Shown: positions 25,095 to 37,042 of the stretch, in pieces | How positions within the stretch are numbered: the stretch's first letter is position 1 | Layout of the letters: every line of letters begins with the position of its first letter | Origin: Isoetes taiwanensis | Lineage: Eukaryota > Streptophyta > Lycopodiopsida > Isoetales > Isoetaceae | Length of the DNA: 64,000 bases | Direction: 5' to 3' | NCBI GenBank assembly: GCA_021234155.1 | Contig: JAJEKV010000071.1 | Coordinates: 7,047,054-7,111,053, forward strand | The notes under the pieces: generated by a model | Told to the model about the DNA's origin: nothing | Database searches by the model: none | What the model saw: the letters and a program-made list of their open reading frames with translations, nothing else | Translations under genes and position numbers: made by a program

Positions 25095-25964
25095 TATACA
25101 TGGAATGTTGTCATTTGTGCAAACAGCAAGCTTGGACAATGTGACAGTTGATTTGTACACCAAAATGCAGTTCTCAACTTACCGGTAAGGATGTATGAAC
25201 CAATGCTTCTTATGGACGTGTTTTTCCTCATTCAGAAGACTCAAGTATTCGAGTTTCAAACCATATTTAAAATCTTCATCAGCTATTATTGGTTGATCGG
25301 TTTGACTTATTTCATCAATGCCAAATTATTGTTTGAAAATTTGTCGGCAAAGATGAACACAACTTCGATATGCCTTTTTTTCTTTAAGCGGCATTGCGGC
25401 ATCAACTTAGTATAGCTAAATATTTGCGAGCATACATGTCAAGTGATTAACATGGGGAAGTAACTTCAGATTTTAGATGCATTTTAAAGTTTTGGAGTGT
25501 TCGACATTTGGTTTTCGGAAAGAACTGTCTTACTTTTGTAACCTAATTTGATTGCAATGGCTTACCTTCACAACATTGCAATCCAGCTTTCTTTTGGTTG
25601 TCTTTGTCATATTGCTCCTATCACGCGCGTTCTTTTTTGAATATGTAACTTAAATCCGGAAAATGTGCATATCATCTCGGGGTTGTTTCATTGTGCATAT
25701 ACGGGTAATAAATCTTACGGTGAGGTTAAAATGAGCTTCATAAGGAGGTTTGGTAAGAGTTAATATTTGAAAGGGCAATCGGTTAATCTATATATAGCAG
25801 CAGGGGGTCTTCATGTGGGCTGCAGGAGGCTTGTTTGAATGCATCATTGGTAAATTTTGTTCTCCGATGCATTCGAGGGCGCTGTTTACTTCTTGCAATT
25901 TTGTTTGGATTTTCAAGTGTATATCTCAAAGCCTAGACACCTGAAGCTTGGCCCTTATGTTGAC
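25095..25964. other. Spacer, no gene recognised
   Basis: AT-rich sequence with short open frames (25191-25415 +) lacking family features. It lies directly 3' of the exon-carrying Helitron and may be the original host sequence at that site. Confidence 0.35.
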
Positions 25965-26363
25965 TTATGCAGAAAGTGCTTTTAGTATTAGTCTTTTCAA
26001 TGTGTAGTTCATTATAGGTCTTACGTTAACGTGGGTTGCTTTATTTTGTGGATCCTCGTTTAAGAGAAAACGAGCAAGGACCCCAACACCTGGGAAGTAT
26101 CTTGGTGCCAAGCAAACATTATGAATATATACATGACAAGCTATCTCAAATGCTAGTTTCGGTCTTACAGAGATAAAATATGCACCTATATGGTCTTGAA
26201 CAGCTCCAAGAAACAAAGGATGACACCCTCCCTTGTCAACCAGAGATAGTCCAGTGTGTAAACTGGTCCATATGGTCAGAAAATATGGACTTTGTGGTAT
26301 GTTGGTTTTGACATGAGTGTTTGAAAAATAGGATCGAGTGACAGTTTGCAGATAATCAGGCAT
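25965..26363 (-). other. Uncharacterised 132-codon open frame
   Basis: This is one of the longest open frames outside purine tracts, retroelement remnants excepted. The translation has balanced, protein-like composition, with stretches such as HPLFLGAVQDHIGAYFISV and YIHNVCLAPRYFPGVGVLA. No domain, signal peptide or transposase motif was recognised, and no splice sites are obvious. It may be a fragment of a retroelement or host gene, or a chance frame. Confidence 0.3.
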
Positions 26364-27095
26364 GGTTCATGGGGCCTTTGGAAATGTAGGCACAAGGTCT
26401 TCCTTGGGCACTACTTTCTATTTAGAAGCATGTGGCATGTACCTTAGGGATCTAAGTGGCCACATTGCAGTTCTTAAAATCATAGAATGTGGCCATTCAT
26501 CGGAAATGCTTTAGGAACTATGGGTTAAGTCTAGGAATAGTAGTACATGATGGACAGGTCTAGAAGGCCGAAGGTCTTAACAGAACTTGTATAAGTGGAT
26601 GGAAAAGTCCCGGGTTTGGCCTAATATAACTTGCATAAGTGGATGGGAAATGTCCCAGATAAAGACAAGTAAAGAAAATAGATTTTTCTCTAGTTATTCT
26701 AACCCTCGTAGGTAAATGGGAAAGCATGGACAGATAATGCTGGTGGAATAGGATTGAAATGTGGAACATGGGCATGCCCAAATAGAGGGTAGGGCACTAC
26801 AAGAAGCAAAGTTGACATGGTACGCTGAAACAAGGTACTTTGAAACATGGAGGCTGGATTTGACATGGTCTCTCATCTTCCTATTTCAAAAGACAAATAA
26901 GGGCTAAATAATGGGCAAGGATAATGCACGAAGTAGGAAGTGGCAGTGGGGGTAAGTAGAGAAACCAAGAATAGCATGGTGAATATAAATCAGGGAGCAT
27001 AAAGAGACCCTTGGGCCGTTGGGAAGTGTGGAAATTTCACTTTGAAATTTTATTTGGGGCATTGGGCAAGGGACTAGTGCTCCGATTGCGAGAAA
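26364..27095. other. Spacer with a short duplication
   Basis: ACTTG(T/C)ATAAGTGGATGG followed by GAAAAGTCCC / GAAATGTCCC occurs twice between 26585 and 26660 (period about 44 bp). Otherwise no feature is recognised up to the Helitron start at 27096. Confidence 0.5.
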
Positions 27096-29209
27096 TCTTA
27101 TATTATAATGTTATAACGTAAGTGCGTAGTGCATCGAGCCCCTAATTTGAATGGCCGAGATCATCCGGATGCATCCGGCGACCTAGATTTATCATGAACG
27201 ACTTTACCAACACCGTGATTGGTCATCACGCCGATCTCTTAAGGGAAAGGGGTAAATGAAAAGGGGAAAAGGAAAAGAAGTGGAAAGAGAGAATCTGCTA
27301 AGGGCAAAAAGGCATGGGGAAAAGGGAAAAGGGTAAAGGAAAAGGGAAAAAAGAAAAAAAGGGAAAAAAAAAAAGGAAAAAAAGAAAGGGTGGGGAAAAA
27401 AAAAAGGCATGGGAAAAAAAAAAAAGGCAAAAAAGGAAAAGGAAAAAAAAAGGAAAAAAAAAAGGAAAAAAAGGAAAAGGAAGTGGAAAAGAGAATGTGA
27501 AGGGCAAAAAAGGCATGGGGAAAAGGGAAAAAGGGTAAAAGAAAAAAAAAGGAAAAAAAGGAAAGGAAAAAGGGAAAAAGGAAAATAGGAAAAGAAAAGG
27601 GAAAAAAAGGAAAAGGGAAGTGGAAAGAGAGAATGTGAAGGGCAAAAAGGCATGGGGAAAAGGGAAAGGGTAAAAGGAAAAGGGAAAAAAAAAAAGAGAA
27701 AAGAAAAGGAAAAAGAGAAAGGGTGGTGAAAGGAAAAAAGGCATGGGGAAAAGGAAAAAGGGTAAAAGGCATGGGGAAAAGGAAAAGGGAAAAAAGGAAA
27801 AGGTAAAAGAAAAAAAAGGAAAAAAAAGGAAAAGGAAAAAAGAAAAGGGAAAAAAATGAAAAGGGAAGTGGAAAGAGAGAATGTGAAGGGCAAAAAATGC
27901 ATGGGGAAAAGGGAAAAGGGTAAAAAAGGAAAAGGGAAAAAGGGAAAAAAAAAAGGAAAAGGAAAAGGGAAAAGAAAAGGGAAGTGGAAAGAGAGAGATG
28001 AAGGGCAAAAAAAAGGCATGGGGAAAAGGGAAAAAAGGGTAAAAGGAAAAGAGAAAAGGAAAAAAAGGGAAAAGAAAAGGAAAAAGAGAACGAGATTGGT
28101 GAAAGGAAAAAGGCATGGGGAAAAGGTAAAAAGGAAAAGGGAAAAAGAAAAAAAAGGGAAAAAAAAAGGGCAAGAGAGAAAGGGTGGGGAAAAGAGGAAA
28201 ATGGGTATAGAAAATAAGAGAATAAAAACAAATGTGCAAAAGGCATGGAAAAAGGAAAAGGAAAAAGAAAGGAATGGAAAAAGTGCACGGGGAAAAGGAT
28301 CGGCAAAAGGAGGAAAAGCGGAAAAAAAAAAAAAAATCCATCAAGAAAAGGAAAAAAAAAAGGGGAAAGGGAAAGGGAAGGGATTGATGGAGGGAGGGAA
28401 AGAGAAAAAAGGACATGAGGAAAGGAAAAAGAGAAAAGGAAAAGGAAGGGTTGAAAGAAGGGAAAATTGCACGGGAAGAGGGAAAGGGTAGGAAAAGGAG
28501 GAAAAGGAAGCACCCGGAAAAATAGAAAGAAGAAAAGGGTGGGAAAAAAGGGCATGGGAAAAGGGAATAGAAAAAGAAAAAAGAATGGAAAAGGGGGAAG
28601 AGAGAGAGGCAGGGAAAAAGGAAATGAGGAAATGGAAAAGGGAAGAGAAAAAGGAACATGGAAAATGGAAAGAGGGAAAAGGGTGAGGAGATGGAAAAAA
28701 GGAAGGTAAAAAGGGCATGGAAAACGGGAGGGAGAAAGAAAAATGGAAGGGAAAAGGCACACAAAAAAAGGGAGGAAAAGAGTGGGAAAAAAGGAGGAAA
28801 AGAGAAGGGAAAAATAGGCATGGAAAAGGGCGAAAAAGAGTAAAAGGTTGCGAGAAAAAAAGGGAAGACATGAAAAGGGAAAAAAAGAGAAGGAAAAAAA
28901 AAAAAAGAAAAAAGGGAAAGGGGAAAAGGGCAAAGAAAAAGAGAAAGGGAAAAGGTGGAGAAAGGAGCAAAGTGAAGGGGAAAAAAATTATCAGGGGAAC
29001 AGGGAAGGGGAAGGAAAGGGATGGGAAAAACAAGGAAACATGTGAGAAAGAGAAAAGAAAGAAAAGAAAAAACAAAAGTAGAGAAATAAAAAAAATGAAA
29101 TCACGGGATAGAGCAAAAGGGAAAGGGAAAGGGATATGGCTTTTATCATTGCATCCCAAAGCATTTATAGGCTCAACTTATGCCCAAAGAACGCTGGCAC
29201 CATTACTAG
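27096..29209 (+). mobile_element. Helitron with polypurine tract, both ends clear, 2.1 kb
   Basis: The element begins A|TCTTATATTATAATGTTATA at 27096. CATCGAGCCCCTAATTTGAA, GGCCGAGATCATCCGG and CCGTGATTGGTCATC words follow, identical in order to the inverted copy at 21313. After the purine tract it ends with GGCTTTTATCATTGCATCCC, AAAGCATTTATAGGCTCAAC, TTATGCCCAAAGAACGCTGG, CACCATTA and CTAG|T at 29209. Both ends and the A..T target agree with Helitrons. No protein is encoded. Its closest relative in the window is 19520-21313. Confidence 0.85.
27238..29135 (+). repeat. Polypurine tract with repeated 40-bp seed
   Basis: Nearly pure A/G on the + strand. A marked seed (AAGTGGAAAGAGAGAATGTG, then AAGGGCAAAAAGGCATGGGG) recurs at about 27275, 27481, 27619, 27867 and 27982. 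The tract therefore seems to have grown by local duplication of its 5' edge. The reverse-strand open frame of 564 codons (27239-28933) is an artefact of the composition. Confidence 0.9.
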
Positions 29210-30841
29210 TTACATGGTAAGAACGTTGCAAATAGGAAATAAGTCAAGGCGGTATTGACTAAGGGAGAAGCCGGACATGCAAATAGAAGTAATGATTTAT
29301 GATTTTATTTTCTATGGCATTTTGAAATTAGGAGGTATGGACATAGCAAAAATCATGCTTATGTTCTAGTGGTGTGTCCTCGGCTTTGTGCCTGGCGATC
29401 TTAGCCATAATAGCGAAAGGGTGGGGATTGACCCCTTAATCGGCGTAAGGTGCTCCCCACCCAACCGCGAACCACAAATTTATGATTATCATCTCTACGT
29501 ACCGGTTTATCACAGTTCGGGAGATTCGTGAGTAATGCAGAAGATCTAATTTGGCATCCGGAATCTAATTAATTTATCACGGCAGGTTCGCAGATCCGAG
29601 TCAATTAACTGGCTTTTATCACAAATGTACTGACCCGGCGCATTAATCGTCGTTAAGTGCATGTTATGCCCTATCATTGTATTGCAATCAACGGTGGGCA
29701 ACGGTTGATCCGAAGTTTCCACCGGGTTAAGAGTAAATGAACAAGCTTATTGTCTTAAGTTATTTGCAATAATAAAACCATGGTGTGGATTGCCCTATGT
29801 AAAATGGACTTGGGAAAGGATCGGTGATGCTTTAATCCTACGGTACGACATGTAAATATATATTGGTTATACTCCTCGTGTATTGGAAAAATGACATACC
29901 TGGCTTATCTGATCGGACGGGCTTCAAGGTTTAACAAATCTTTGCGCTAGGAGTTAGGGTTCTGTGGAGGTTAAAAACCCTAAGCGCCTTTTGTTTAGAC
30001 ATACCTCATAATGTTGAAGGAGCTCTTCGAACGGGGAATATAACCTATCCCATGCAGTACATCATGAGAAAAGATATGGGAATAGGATGATTGTTCTAAG
30101 ATGCAAGGAAGTGATAGGGCTGATCCGGGCAAGAAAAGAAAAAACACGTGGTTAGGGGCAAGCATTTTACGGGCGATAAAAAGCGGCTATGGCGCTTCCT
30201 CGACGGGTTGAGGTGAGCATACAAAATATGAGGCAAAGCAGTATAGAGCATTTGTTCTCCATATTAGGTTTTGCTCGCGGGCATTTGATTAATCGCTTTA
30301 TGTCCATCACCATAGCCTAGGATCGGGCCCATGCATCTGTGAGTCAGAAGCAAAAACCAATGGTTGAGGGAGGAGCTTTGCCTCATCTTTTCAAGCATCT
30401 CGACACCGGATAAGCTTTGTATTATTTCGCGGCCGCGGAAAAAGATGAATAGGTGCTTCTAGATGTTTAAGGACATCGGACATCTTTAAGTAGTAGATGC
30501 TCTTTTAAGTAGGAGGTAAAAAACTATAATTTACATTCATTTTTCTTTCTCCATCAAATTGTTTTTCTTTTTGTGCAACTACAATTTTTCCTTAATAAAA
30601 TCCATTATGATCACATTGTCGATTTTTCCCTTCAGTTTAGTAATTTCTATTTTAATCATCTGATTATTTATTCATACTTTCTTCCTCAATTTTGTTAGGT
30701 CTCCGAACATGGACAATCACGGTCCAATTTTGATTAAGATTTGAAGGTAAATACGGATTTTGTTTATTACTTCTATAAATGCCGATAACAAATTTTGATT
30801 TTGTTGCTCAAGTCTCTTTATCTTTGGCAAGGGCTGATAAA
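29210..30841. other. Mixed spacer, no gene recognised
   Basis: No coding frame of interest and no tRNA. The 29.4-30.4 kb part is somewhat richer in G+C than its neighbours. Confidence 0.35.
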
Positions 30842-31110
30842 GGCTAGATGAGATAATATGGAGTTCGCGGATAAAAAAGGATGCACAAGATAAGAGAACT
30901 AGCAGGATAAATTCGACCGTTTTGCCTATTTTCTAATAAATTGGATTGATTTATTTATTTTTTCGTTTTATGTTGTACATATGCTTCTTGAAAACGCTAG
31001 ATGAGATAATATGGAGGATCACGGGGAAGGATGCACAAGATAAGAGATTTGAGGTAAATTTCATTGCCTATTTTGTAAATATAAAACGCTTTGATTTATT
31101 TGTTTTGAGT
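30842..31110. repeat. Tandem duplication, period ~155 bp
   Basis: GCTAGATGAGATAATATGGA, then (GG)AAGGATGCACAAGATAAGAGA and TTGCCTATTTT, then GATTTATTT.TTT, occur in the same order from 30845 and from 30998. The two copies differ by small substitutions and indels. Confidence 0.75.
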
Positions 31111-32278
31111 AATGATATAAAACACATTTTCGTTGTGCAAACAAGAGTCTTGGTGTGATTTGGGAGGACCACAAATAAATCTGTGCAAAGCGATTGAAAA
31201 TAATCAAAGTCATGTTCACCTTTTAATTGAATGTGCTATGCCATATCACATGTATTAGATCATGTATGTCATCGTACATGTATCCGCCGCTTTTCATTCA
31301 ATGGATTGTTCCTGTTTAATCCCAATCGCCTTTGTGAATAAATGGCATTCTCCTATGTTTCCTTTAACATTGTATGGCTTAAAAAGAATATCCATCCTTC
31401 ACTATATTGGTTGCGTGTCTGGCCGAAATAGTCTTTAAATGGCATTTCATAATAAAGGAGATATAGTGGAGTTTCATTGCCTTTGTCGAATCTCCACCTC
31501 GGGATGGTATATTAACAAGAAGGAATTTGAAGTGAATGAATACGTTCTTGTGGGCTGCTATTTTTTCTTCGGAATTTTTTAAATCCTAGATTTCATGGTC
31601 CTTAATTTTTTCCATCAAAAGGATTAAAGTGATGAAATCAAACCAATTCCGATGGGATCTTCGCAAGCAGTTCTTTATCCGATACCTTACAATTGTTGTT
31701 CATGTATCACATTGTTTGTTTTGGCAATTAATTGCTCACATAATACCCTTGTATACAAATATTTTGACTGGGACAAAGAAACATGTAGTATTTGTTTGTG
31801 ATTCTAAATGACATAGAAATACATTTTCAAAAATTGGTAATTTTTAATTAGTTTTGGTTTTTATCTACTGAACCATCTGTAGATCACCAGCGGATTTTAT
31901 GCGTGACAAAGAGAAGGATGATCGTAGGACCTTCAACCCCATTGTTAGTGCCTTAGAGATTTGTAGTAGTACCCACCTCCATCACTCCCAATGGTTGCAG
32001 TATAATTTGATGACTAGTGGGAGAATCTTTGCGTTGAAAGAGTTGTTTATCTATACAATTTGTCGTTCAGAATTGTACTGAATTTTCGAATATTATTAGA
32101 ATAATAAGAGAACGTTTGAATGCCTAATTCCAAATGTTGTCTTATCTTTGTCCTAAATAAAAACGAGTAATATTGTTTCATAAATGAAAGCCACCAATCA
32201 ATAATTGGTACTTATTTAATATTTTATCATGCTCCAATATCATATCACTAAATGCCACTCAGAAAGCACTATTAAATA
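31111..32278. other. AT-rich spacer, no gene recognised
   Basis: Short open frames at 31629-31811 and 31899-32081 have no recognisable family. The sequence directly left of 32279 (ACTATTAAATA) does not match the tRNA-array junction that flanks the other side of the next element. Confidence 0.35.
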
Positions 32279-33717
32279 TCTTATATTATAAAGTTATGGC
32301 GCATGTCATGAACCAAACCTTAATTTGGACGGTTGAGATCATTTGGTTACATTCGAAGGCCGAAATGTATTGCAAGTCTTCCCACCACCATGATTAGCCA
32401 TGCTCTAATCTCTCAAGAGGAAAGGGAAAAAAGAAAAGGGCAAAGTGAAAGGCAAAAAGGCATGGGTAAAAGGGAAAGAAGGAAGAGAGAAAAGGAAAGG
32501 GAATTCTTCTTCTAAAAAAAGGGAAACGAAAAAGAAAGCCAAAAAAATGGAAGGAAAAAAGACACATGAAAATGAGAAGAGGGAAAAGGGCGAGGGACAG
32601 AGTAAAAGAGAAGGGAAGGGGGGAAGAGGAAAAGGATAGAGAGAAGGGAAGGGAAAAGGAAAAGGTAAAGGGAAAAAAAGGGGAGAGGAGGTGGGAGCAA
32701 AAAGGGACACCGGGAAAGGGAAGAGGAAAAAGGTCAGTTAAAGGAGAAAAAGGAAAAGGAAGAAAAGATTCCTAAAAAAGGGAGGGAAAAGGAAAAAGGG
32801 GGAAAGGAGAAGAAAAAGGAGGGGGAAGTGGGGAAGGGAATCAAAAACATAGAGAAAATGAAAGAGGGTAGGGGAAAAGAGAAGGAAAACAAGGAAGTTC
32901 AAAAGAAAAGGGGCTGGGGGAAAAGGGAAGGTATGGAAAAGGAAGGGAAAAAATAAAGGAGAAGGAAAGGGAAGGAGAAAATGCATGAAAATAAAGGGAA
33001 GGAGGGTACCTTGAAAAATCGGAGAAAAAAAGTGAAAAAAAAGGATATAGAAAAAGGGAAATGAGAGAAGGGAAAATGAGGGGTAGAGGGAGAAATGGGA
33101 GAAAAAATGGTACATGAAAAGTGGAAAGAGAGAAACCACTCCAAAAGGAGGAAAAGGAAGGGAAAATGCCATCGAAAGGGAAAAAGGAAAGGGGAAAGAG
33201 AAGCGAAGGGAAGGGGAGGGGAGGAGAGGGGATGGAAGAAAAGGAAAAAAGGGAAAAAAAGGGGATAAAAGGAAAAGGGAAATGTGGAGAAGAAAAAAGA
33301 GAATGAAGGAAAGTAAAATGAAAAAAGGAAAAAAAAAATGAAAAAAAAGGGGTGGAGAAAGGGTGAAAAGGGAAAGGAAAAGGATAAATAGAAATGGGAA
33401 AAAATACGAAATTAGGAAAAAAAAAAAAAAAAGGGTGAAGAGAAAATCAAAAAGGGAAAAGGGAGATTGTATGGAATAGTGGAAAGAGAAAAAAGATAAA
33501 ATGAAAAAATAGAACGGGAAAAGGAAAAGAAAAAAAGAAAAAGCATAGAAAGGCAAAAGAAAAACGAAAAAAGGAAGGGGAAGTGGAAGGAAAGGAAGTG
33601 AAAATGTGGTCAAATGCTCTTAATCGTGTGATTGAAGAACTTGAATTCATTTAATAATTCGCGCCAGTGTATATTTACAGTTCCTAGCTATACCCAGCAA
33701 CGCTGGGCTCCATTTAG
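32279..33717 (+). mobile_element. Helitron with polypurine tract, 1.44 kb
   Basis: The start is A|TCTTATATTATAAAGTTATG at 32279, with CCTTAATTTGGACGGTTGAG and CACCACCATGATTAGCCATG. The end shows CCCAGCAACGCTGGG, a 15-base hairpin (33693-33707), then CTCCATTTAG|T. The usual ATTACTAG is shortened to ATTTAG. The sequence after 33717 is exactly the tRNA-array junction (TAATGACATAAGGATAATCG), whereas the sequence before it is not array. The interior aligns along its length with 40723-42210. Confidence 0.85.
32405..33600 (+). repeat. Polypurine tract
   Basis: A/G-only stretch on the element's sense strand with rare C or T markers. The marker block around 33200-33290 (AGCGAAGGGGAGGGGAGGAG-like, then GGGGATGGAAGAAAAGG and AAATGTGGAGAAG) recurs almost base for base at about 41665-41755, so the two tracts share ancestry. 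Confidence 0.9.
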
Positions 33718-33907
33718 TAATGACATAAGGATAATCGAGCAATCACGTAACTATAGTGTGAGAAAATGAGATCTAAGCTAATCTTGTCGGGTTGCTCTTC
33801 CAACCATCAAACATCACAATGAGAGAGAGAACAAATGACTAGCCAAATCCTATCCTCCTAAATATTTCAATGATCTAAGAAGAAACGAGGCATTCCACAT
33901 GTCGGCC

Positions 33908-33988
33908 GTGGATGTGCAGTGTTTATTGGGCATGACTAGAAATCATGTGGGCTTTGTTCTGATAGGTTCGAATCCCTCATCATCCACG
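33908..33988 (+). pseudogene. tRNA-Ser(AGA)-like, slightly damaged
   Basis: The acceptor stem GTGGATG/CATCCAC pairs perfectly. The anticodon arm TGACTAGAAATCA carries anticodon AGA, and GTGGGCTTTG marks the serine-type long variable arm. The D arm is shortened (TGCAGTGTTTATT instead of TGCCAGAGTGGTTATT) and the T arm has an extra C. A T5 run lies just downstream (about 33998). It is probably non-functional. Confidence 0.75.
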
Positions 33989-34401
33989 TGTAGGAGCTTT
34001 TTCATTATTTTATAGTCCCTATCACATACGCCCGCTCGATTAATACTTAGAGTTTATTCATATCTCCCACGCACTCTTCCAATCGACGCAATATTCTAGG
34101 GTTTATGCATAGCCCCCTTAGTGGCACACCAATGCTCAACATTGTTACTCATTCACATTTAATTCTTTCAATTTTTATGATATCAAGTTCTTTGCCATGG
34201 AAAAACACGGTGATTGAGCAAATCTTGTTGCTTTATACCTTGGCATAATCATTTGTTTGGACTTATTAGAAGAACAACCATTCTACACCTTATTGTAACT
34301 CACGACCTCGGGTATTTTTGAGAACTCGGATTATGAGATGCATTTGATTGAGTTGGTTGTATGTGTTGTTAATTAAGAAGGTATTCATTTGTATTATTTG
34401 T

Positions 34402-34471
34402 GCATTGGTGGTCTAGTGGTAGAATAGTACCCTCGCCAGTGATAGACTTAAGTTTGATTCTGGCTAATGCA
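34402..34471 (+). pseudogene. tRNA-Gly(GCC)-like, damaged anticodon arm
   Basis: GCATTGG at the start pairs with CTAATGC at the end (one G-T pair). TGGTCTAGTGGTAGAATAGT is identical to the plant tRNA-Gly D-arm region. The anticodon arm reads ACCCTCGCCAGTGA, shifted by an indel relative to ACCCTGCCACGG, and the T arm is TTTGATTC. It forms a pair with the Ser copy at 33908. Confidence 0.75.
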
Positions 34472-34547
34472 TCCTGGTGGTTCAACTCTTCTAATTTTGT
34501 TCTGGCTAAGAGCCAAAAAGAAGATTTTATGCATTAAACCATGTTGA

Positions 34548-36798
34548 TCTTTATATTATAAAGTTTTAGCATTAAATGTCATGAATCAAACCCTAATTTG
34601 GATGGTTGAGATCAATTAATTGCATCCGATAAGACATAAGATTTATCAGCAACGACTTCCCACCATCAGTGATTGGCCATGCTCTAATGTGCAAGAGGAA
34701 AGGAAAAGGAAAAGGAGGAGAAAAAGGAAAAAATGAAAGGCAAAAAGGCACGTAAAAAGGGAAAGAAAGAAAGGGAAAAGGAAAGGAAAAAGAGCACGAA
34801 AGCCGCGGAAGGGAAAAATAAAAAAAAATGACACTAGAAAAAAAATGAGAAGATGGAAAGGATGAGGATAGGAGCAAAAAGGAAGTTGAAAAGGGGATGA
34901 GGAAAAGGGTGCAGAGAGGAGGGAAGGGAAAAGGAAAAGGAAAAAAAAAAAGAAAAAGGAAAAAAAGGAAAAAGAAAGGGGGAGGATTATTAGCCCCAAA
35001 AGGAACATTGGGAAAGGGGAAGAGGAAAAAGGTGGGGAAAGGAGAAAAAAAGGAGGAGAAAAGGGCAAAGTGAAACGCAAAAAGGCACGAGTAAAAGGGA
35101 AAAGAAATGGCAAAAAGCACAAAAAAGAGAAAGGAAAAGAAAGGGAGAAAAGAAAGGAAAAAGGGACAGTACAAAAAGGAGAAGAGGGAAAGGGTGAGGA
35201 CAGAGTGATAAAAGGAAGGGAAAAGGGGGATGAGGAAAAGGGGCAAAAAGGGAGAGAAGGAGGGATTAAAAGGACAATGGGAAAGGGGAAGAGGAAAAAG
35301 GTCGGGAAAGGAGAAAAAAGGAAGGAAAAAGGACACGAAACAAAAAGAAAGAGATAAAGGGAGGGGAGAATGGATGGAAAGGGAAAAAGGGAGGGAGGGG
35401 CAAAAGGGAAAAAGGGCATTAAAAAAAGAGGAGGAAGAAAAAGAAGGAGAGAAGCGGAAAAAAAGGAAGAGAGAAAAAAGAGGGAGGAAAGCCGGAAAAG
35501 GAAAAAGAAAAGAACAAAAGACGGAAGAAAGGGAAAGAAAAAGACTACTTAGAAAAAGGGAAGAGGGAAAGGATGGGCAAAAGTTAAGGGGAAGAAATGG
35601 CTCCAAAAGGGGGGAAGAGAAATAAAGGAATGGAAAAAAAAGACATGAGAAAAGAAAGGGAAAAAAGGTAAGGAAAAGGAGGCGAAGAGAGGGAAATGGA
35701 AGGAAAAAGGACTTGTTAATAAAAAGGGAAGAGAGAAAGGGGTGGAGAGGAGGAAAAGGGAAGGGAAAAAAAGGCCATTAGTAAAAAAGAAAGAAAAAGA
35801 CAAAGGAAAAGGAAAAAAAGGGAAAAGGGACACCAAGGGGATGGAATGGGGAGAAAAGAAAATAAAATAAAAGTAAAAAGGAAAAGGGAATGTGAAAATG
35901 GAGGGAAAAAGGGAAAGGGGAGATAGAAAAAGGAAAAAAGCAAGGAGGGGAAAATGGAAAAGGCAAACGTGGAAAAGGGGGAAAAGCAAATGGAAAAAGG
36001 CAAAAGGAGGTAAAATGCGAAAATAGAAAGGGAGGTGAACAAAAAGAAAAGAAAAAAGAAGGGAAAAAAAGGAAAAGGAAGGGGAGGAGGGAAAATGTGA
36101 AGATTGGGGGAAAAGAGGAGAATAAAACAAAGCATGAAAAAATAGAAGAGAAAAGGGACATGACAAAAAAGGGAAGAGGGAAAGGGTGAGGAAAGGGGGA
36201 AACCAAGGAAAATGGACATGGAAAAAGGGAAAGGGAAAGATGGAAAAAGAAAAAGGGAGGGGGGAAGGAAAGAAAAGGGCACTAGAAAGAAGGGAAGACA
36301 GGAAGCTCTTGGGCAAAGGAGGAAAAGGGAAGGGAAAAAAAGGGGAAAAAAAAAAAGGTAGGAGAAGGAAGGGAAAAGGAAAAGGGAAAAGGGAAAGGGG
36401 AAAGGAAAGAAAAACTTAGAAAAAAGGGCCGAGGAAAAGGGGAGAGGGAAATTGGAAAAGAGAGGTGGAAAATCTTGAGGGAAAGGAAAAGGGCAACCAC
36501 AAATTGAGAAAAGGGAAGGGGAAAATAGAAAAGGAAAAATGGGAAGCAAAAATATTTTGAAAAGGGAAATAGGGGAAATGGAATAATGGAAAAAGAAAGG
36601 GGCAAAGGGAAAATAGAAAAAAAAAAAAAATTAGTAGACAAAGGCAAAAGGAAAAGGGAAAAGTAAGGGGAAGTGCGAAATGTGTTCGAATGCTCTTGCT
36701 TATCTAATTTTAAAAACATGAATCCATTTAACAATTGCTCCAGTATATCATTCACAGTTCTTAGATGCCAAAAAGAAGATTTGGGCACCTTTAACTAG
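34548..36798 (+). mobile_element. Helitron with polypurine tract inserted in tRNA array, 2.25 kb
   Basis: Inserted exactly between CATGTTGA and TAATGACATAAGG of the array unit. The uninterrupted junction exists at 37582/37583. The element starts TCTTTATATTATAAAGTTTT and contains CCCTAATTTGGATGGTTGAG and CAGTGATTGGCCATGC. It ends with TTCTTAGATGCCAAAAAGAA, GATTTGGGCACC, TTTAA and CTAG. The stem TGCCAAA/TTTGGGCA precedes the end. There is no target duplication, only the A and T of the target, as Helitrons do. No protein is encoded. Confidence 0.92.
34690..36680 (+). repeat. Polypurine tract
   Basis: About 2 kb of A/G on the element's sense strand. It aligns with 15757-16760 through shared irregular words (for example ATTAGTAAAAAAGAAAGAAA and GAATGGAAAAAGACATGAG-like segments). 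After that point this copy stays GGGAAA-like while the other turns GGAAT-like. Overlapping open frames of up to 337 codons are artefacts. Confidence 0.9.
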
Positions 36799-36960
36799 TA
36801 ATGACATAAGGATAAATCGAGCAATCGGGACAAACCATAGGGTGAGAAATGAGATCGAAGCTAATCTTGCTCTTCCAACCATCAAAAATGACTAGCCAAA
36901 TCCTATCCTCCTAAATATCTCAATGATCTAAGAAGTATCGGAAGTATTCCACATGCTGGC

Positions 36961-37042
36961 GTGGATGTGCCAGAGTGATTATTGGGCATGACTAGAAATC
37001 ATGTCGGCTTTGCTCGCATAGGTTCGAATCCTATCATCCACG
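36961..37042 (+). tRNA. tRNA-Ser (anticodon AGA), best-preserved copy
   Basis: 82 nt, the normal length for plant tRNA-Ser. The acceptor arms GTGGATG/CATCCAC pair fully with G as discriminator. A box TGCCAGAGTGATTATTGGGC is close to the plant consensus, with GTGG changed to GTGA. Anticodon AGA is at 36994-36996 in CTAGAAA. The serine variable arm is present but its stem is weakened (TCGGC..GCTCG). The T arm ATAGG-TTCGAATC-CTAT with B box GGTTCGAATCC is intact. TTTT lies about 30 nt downstream. It would read UCU and other UCN codons after A-to-I editing. It may be functional, but the D-arm and variable-arm changes leave doubt. Confidence 0.75.

Noticed and set aside
27204-29220. 564- and 507-codon open frames on the minus strand
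   Set aside because: Pyrimidine-strand artefacts of the purine tract inside a Helitron. No protein motif and several overlapping equal-quality frames.
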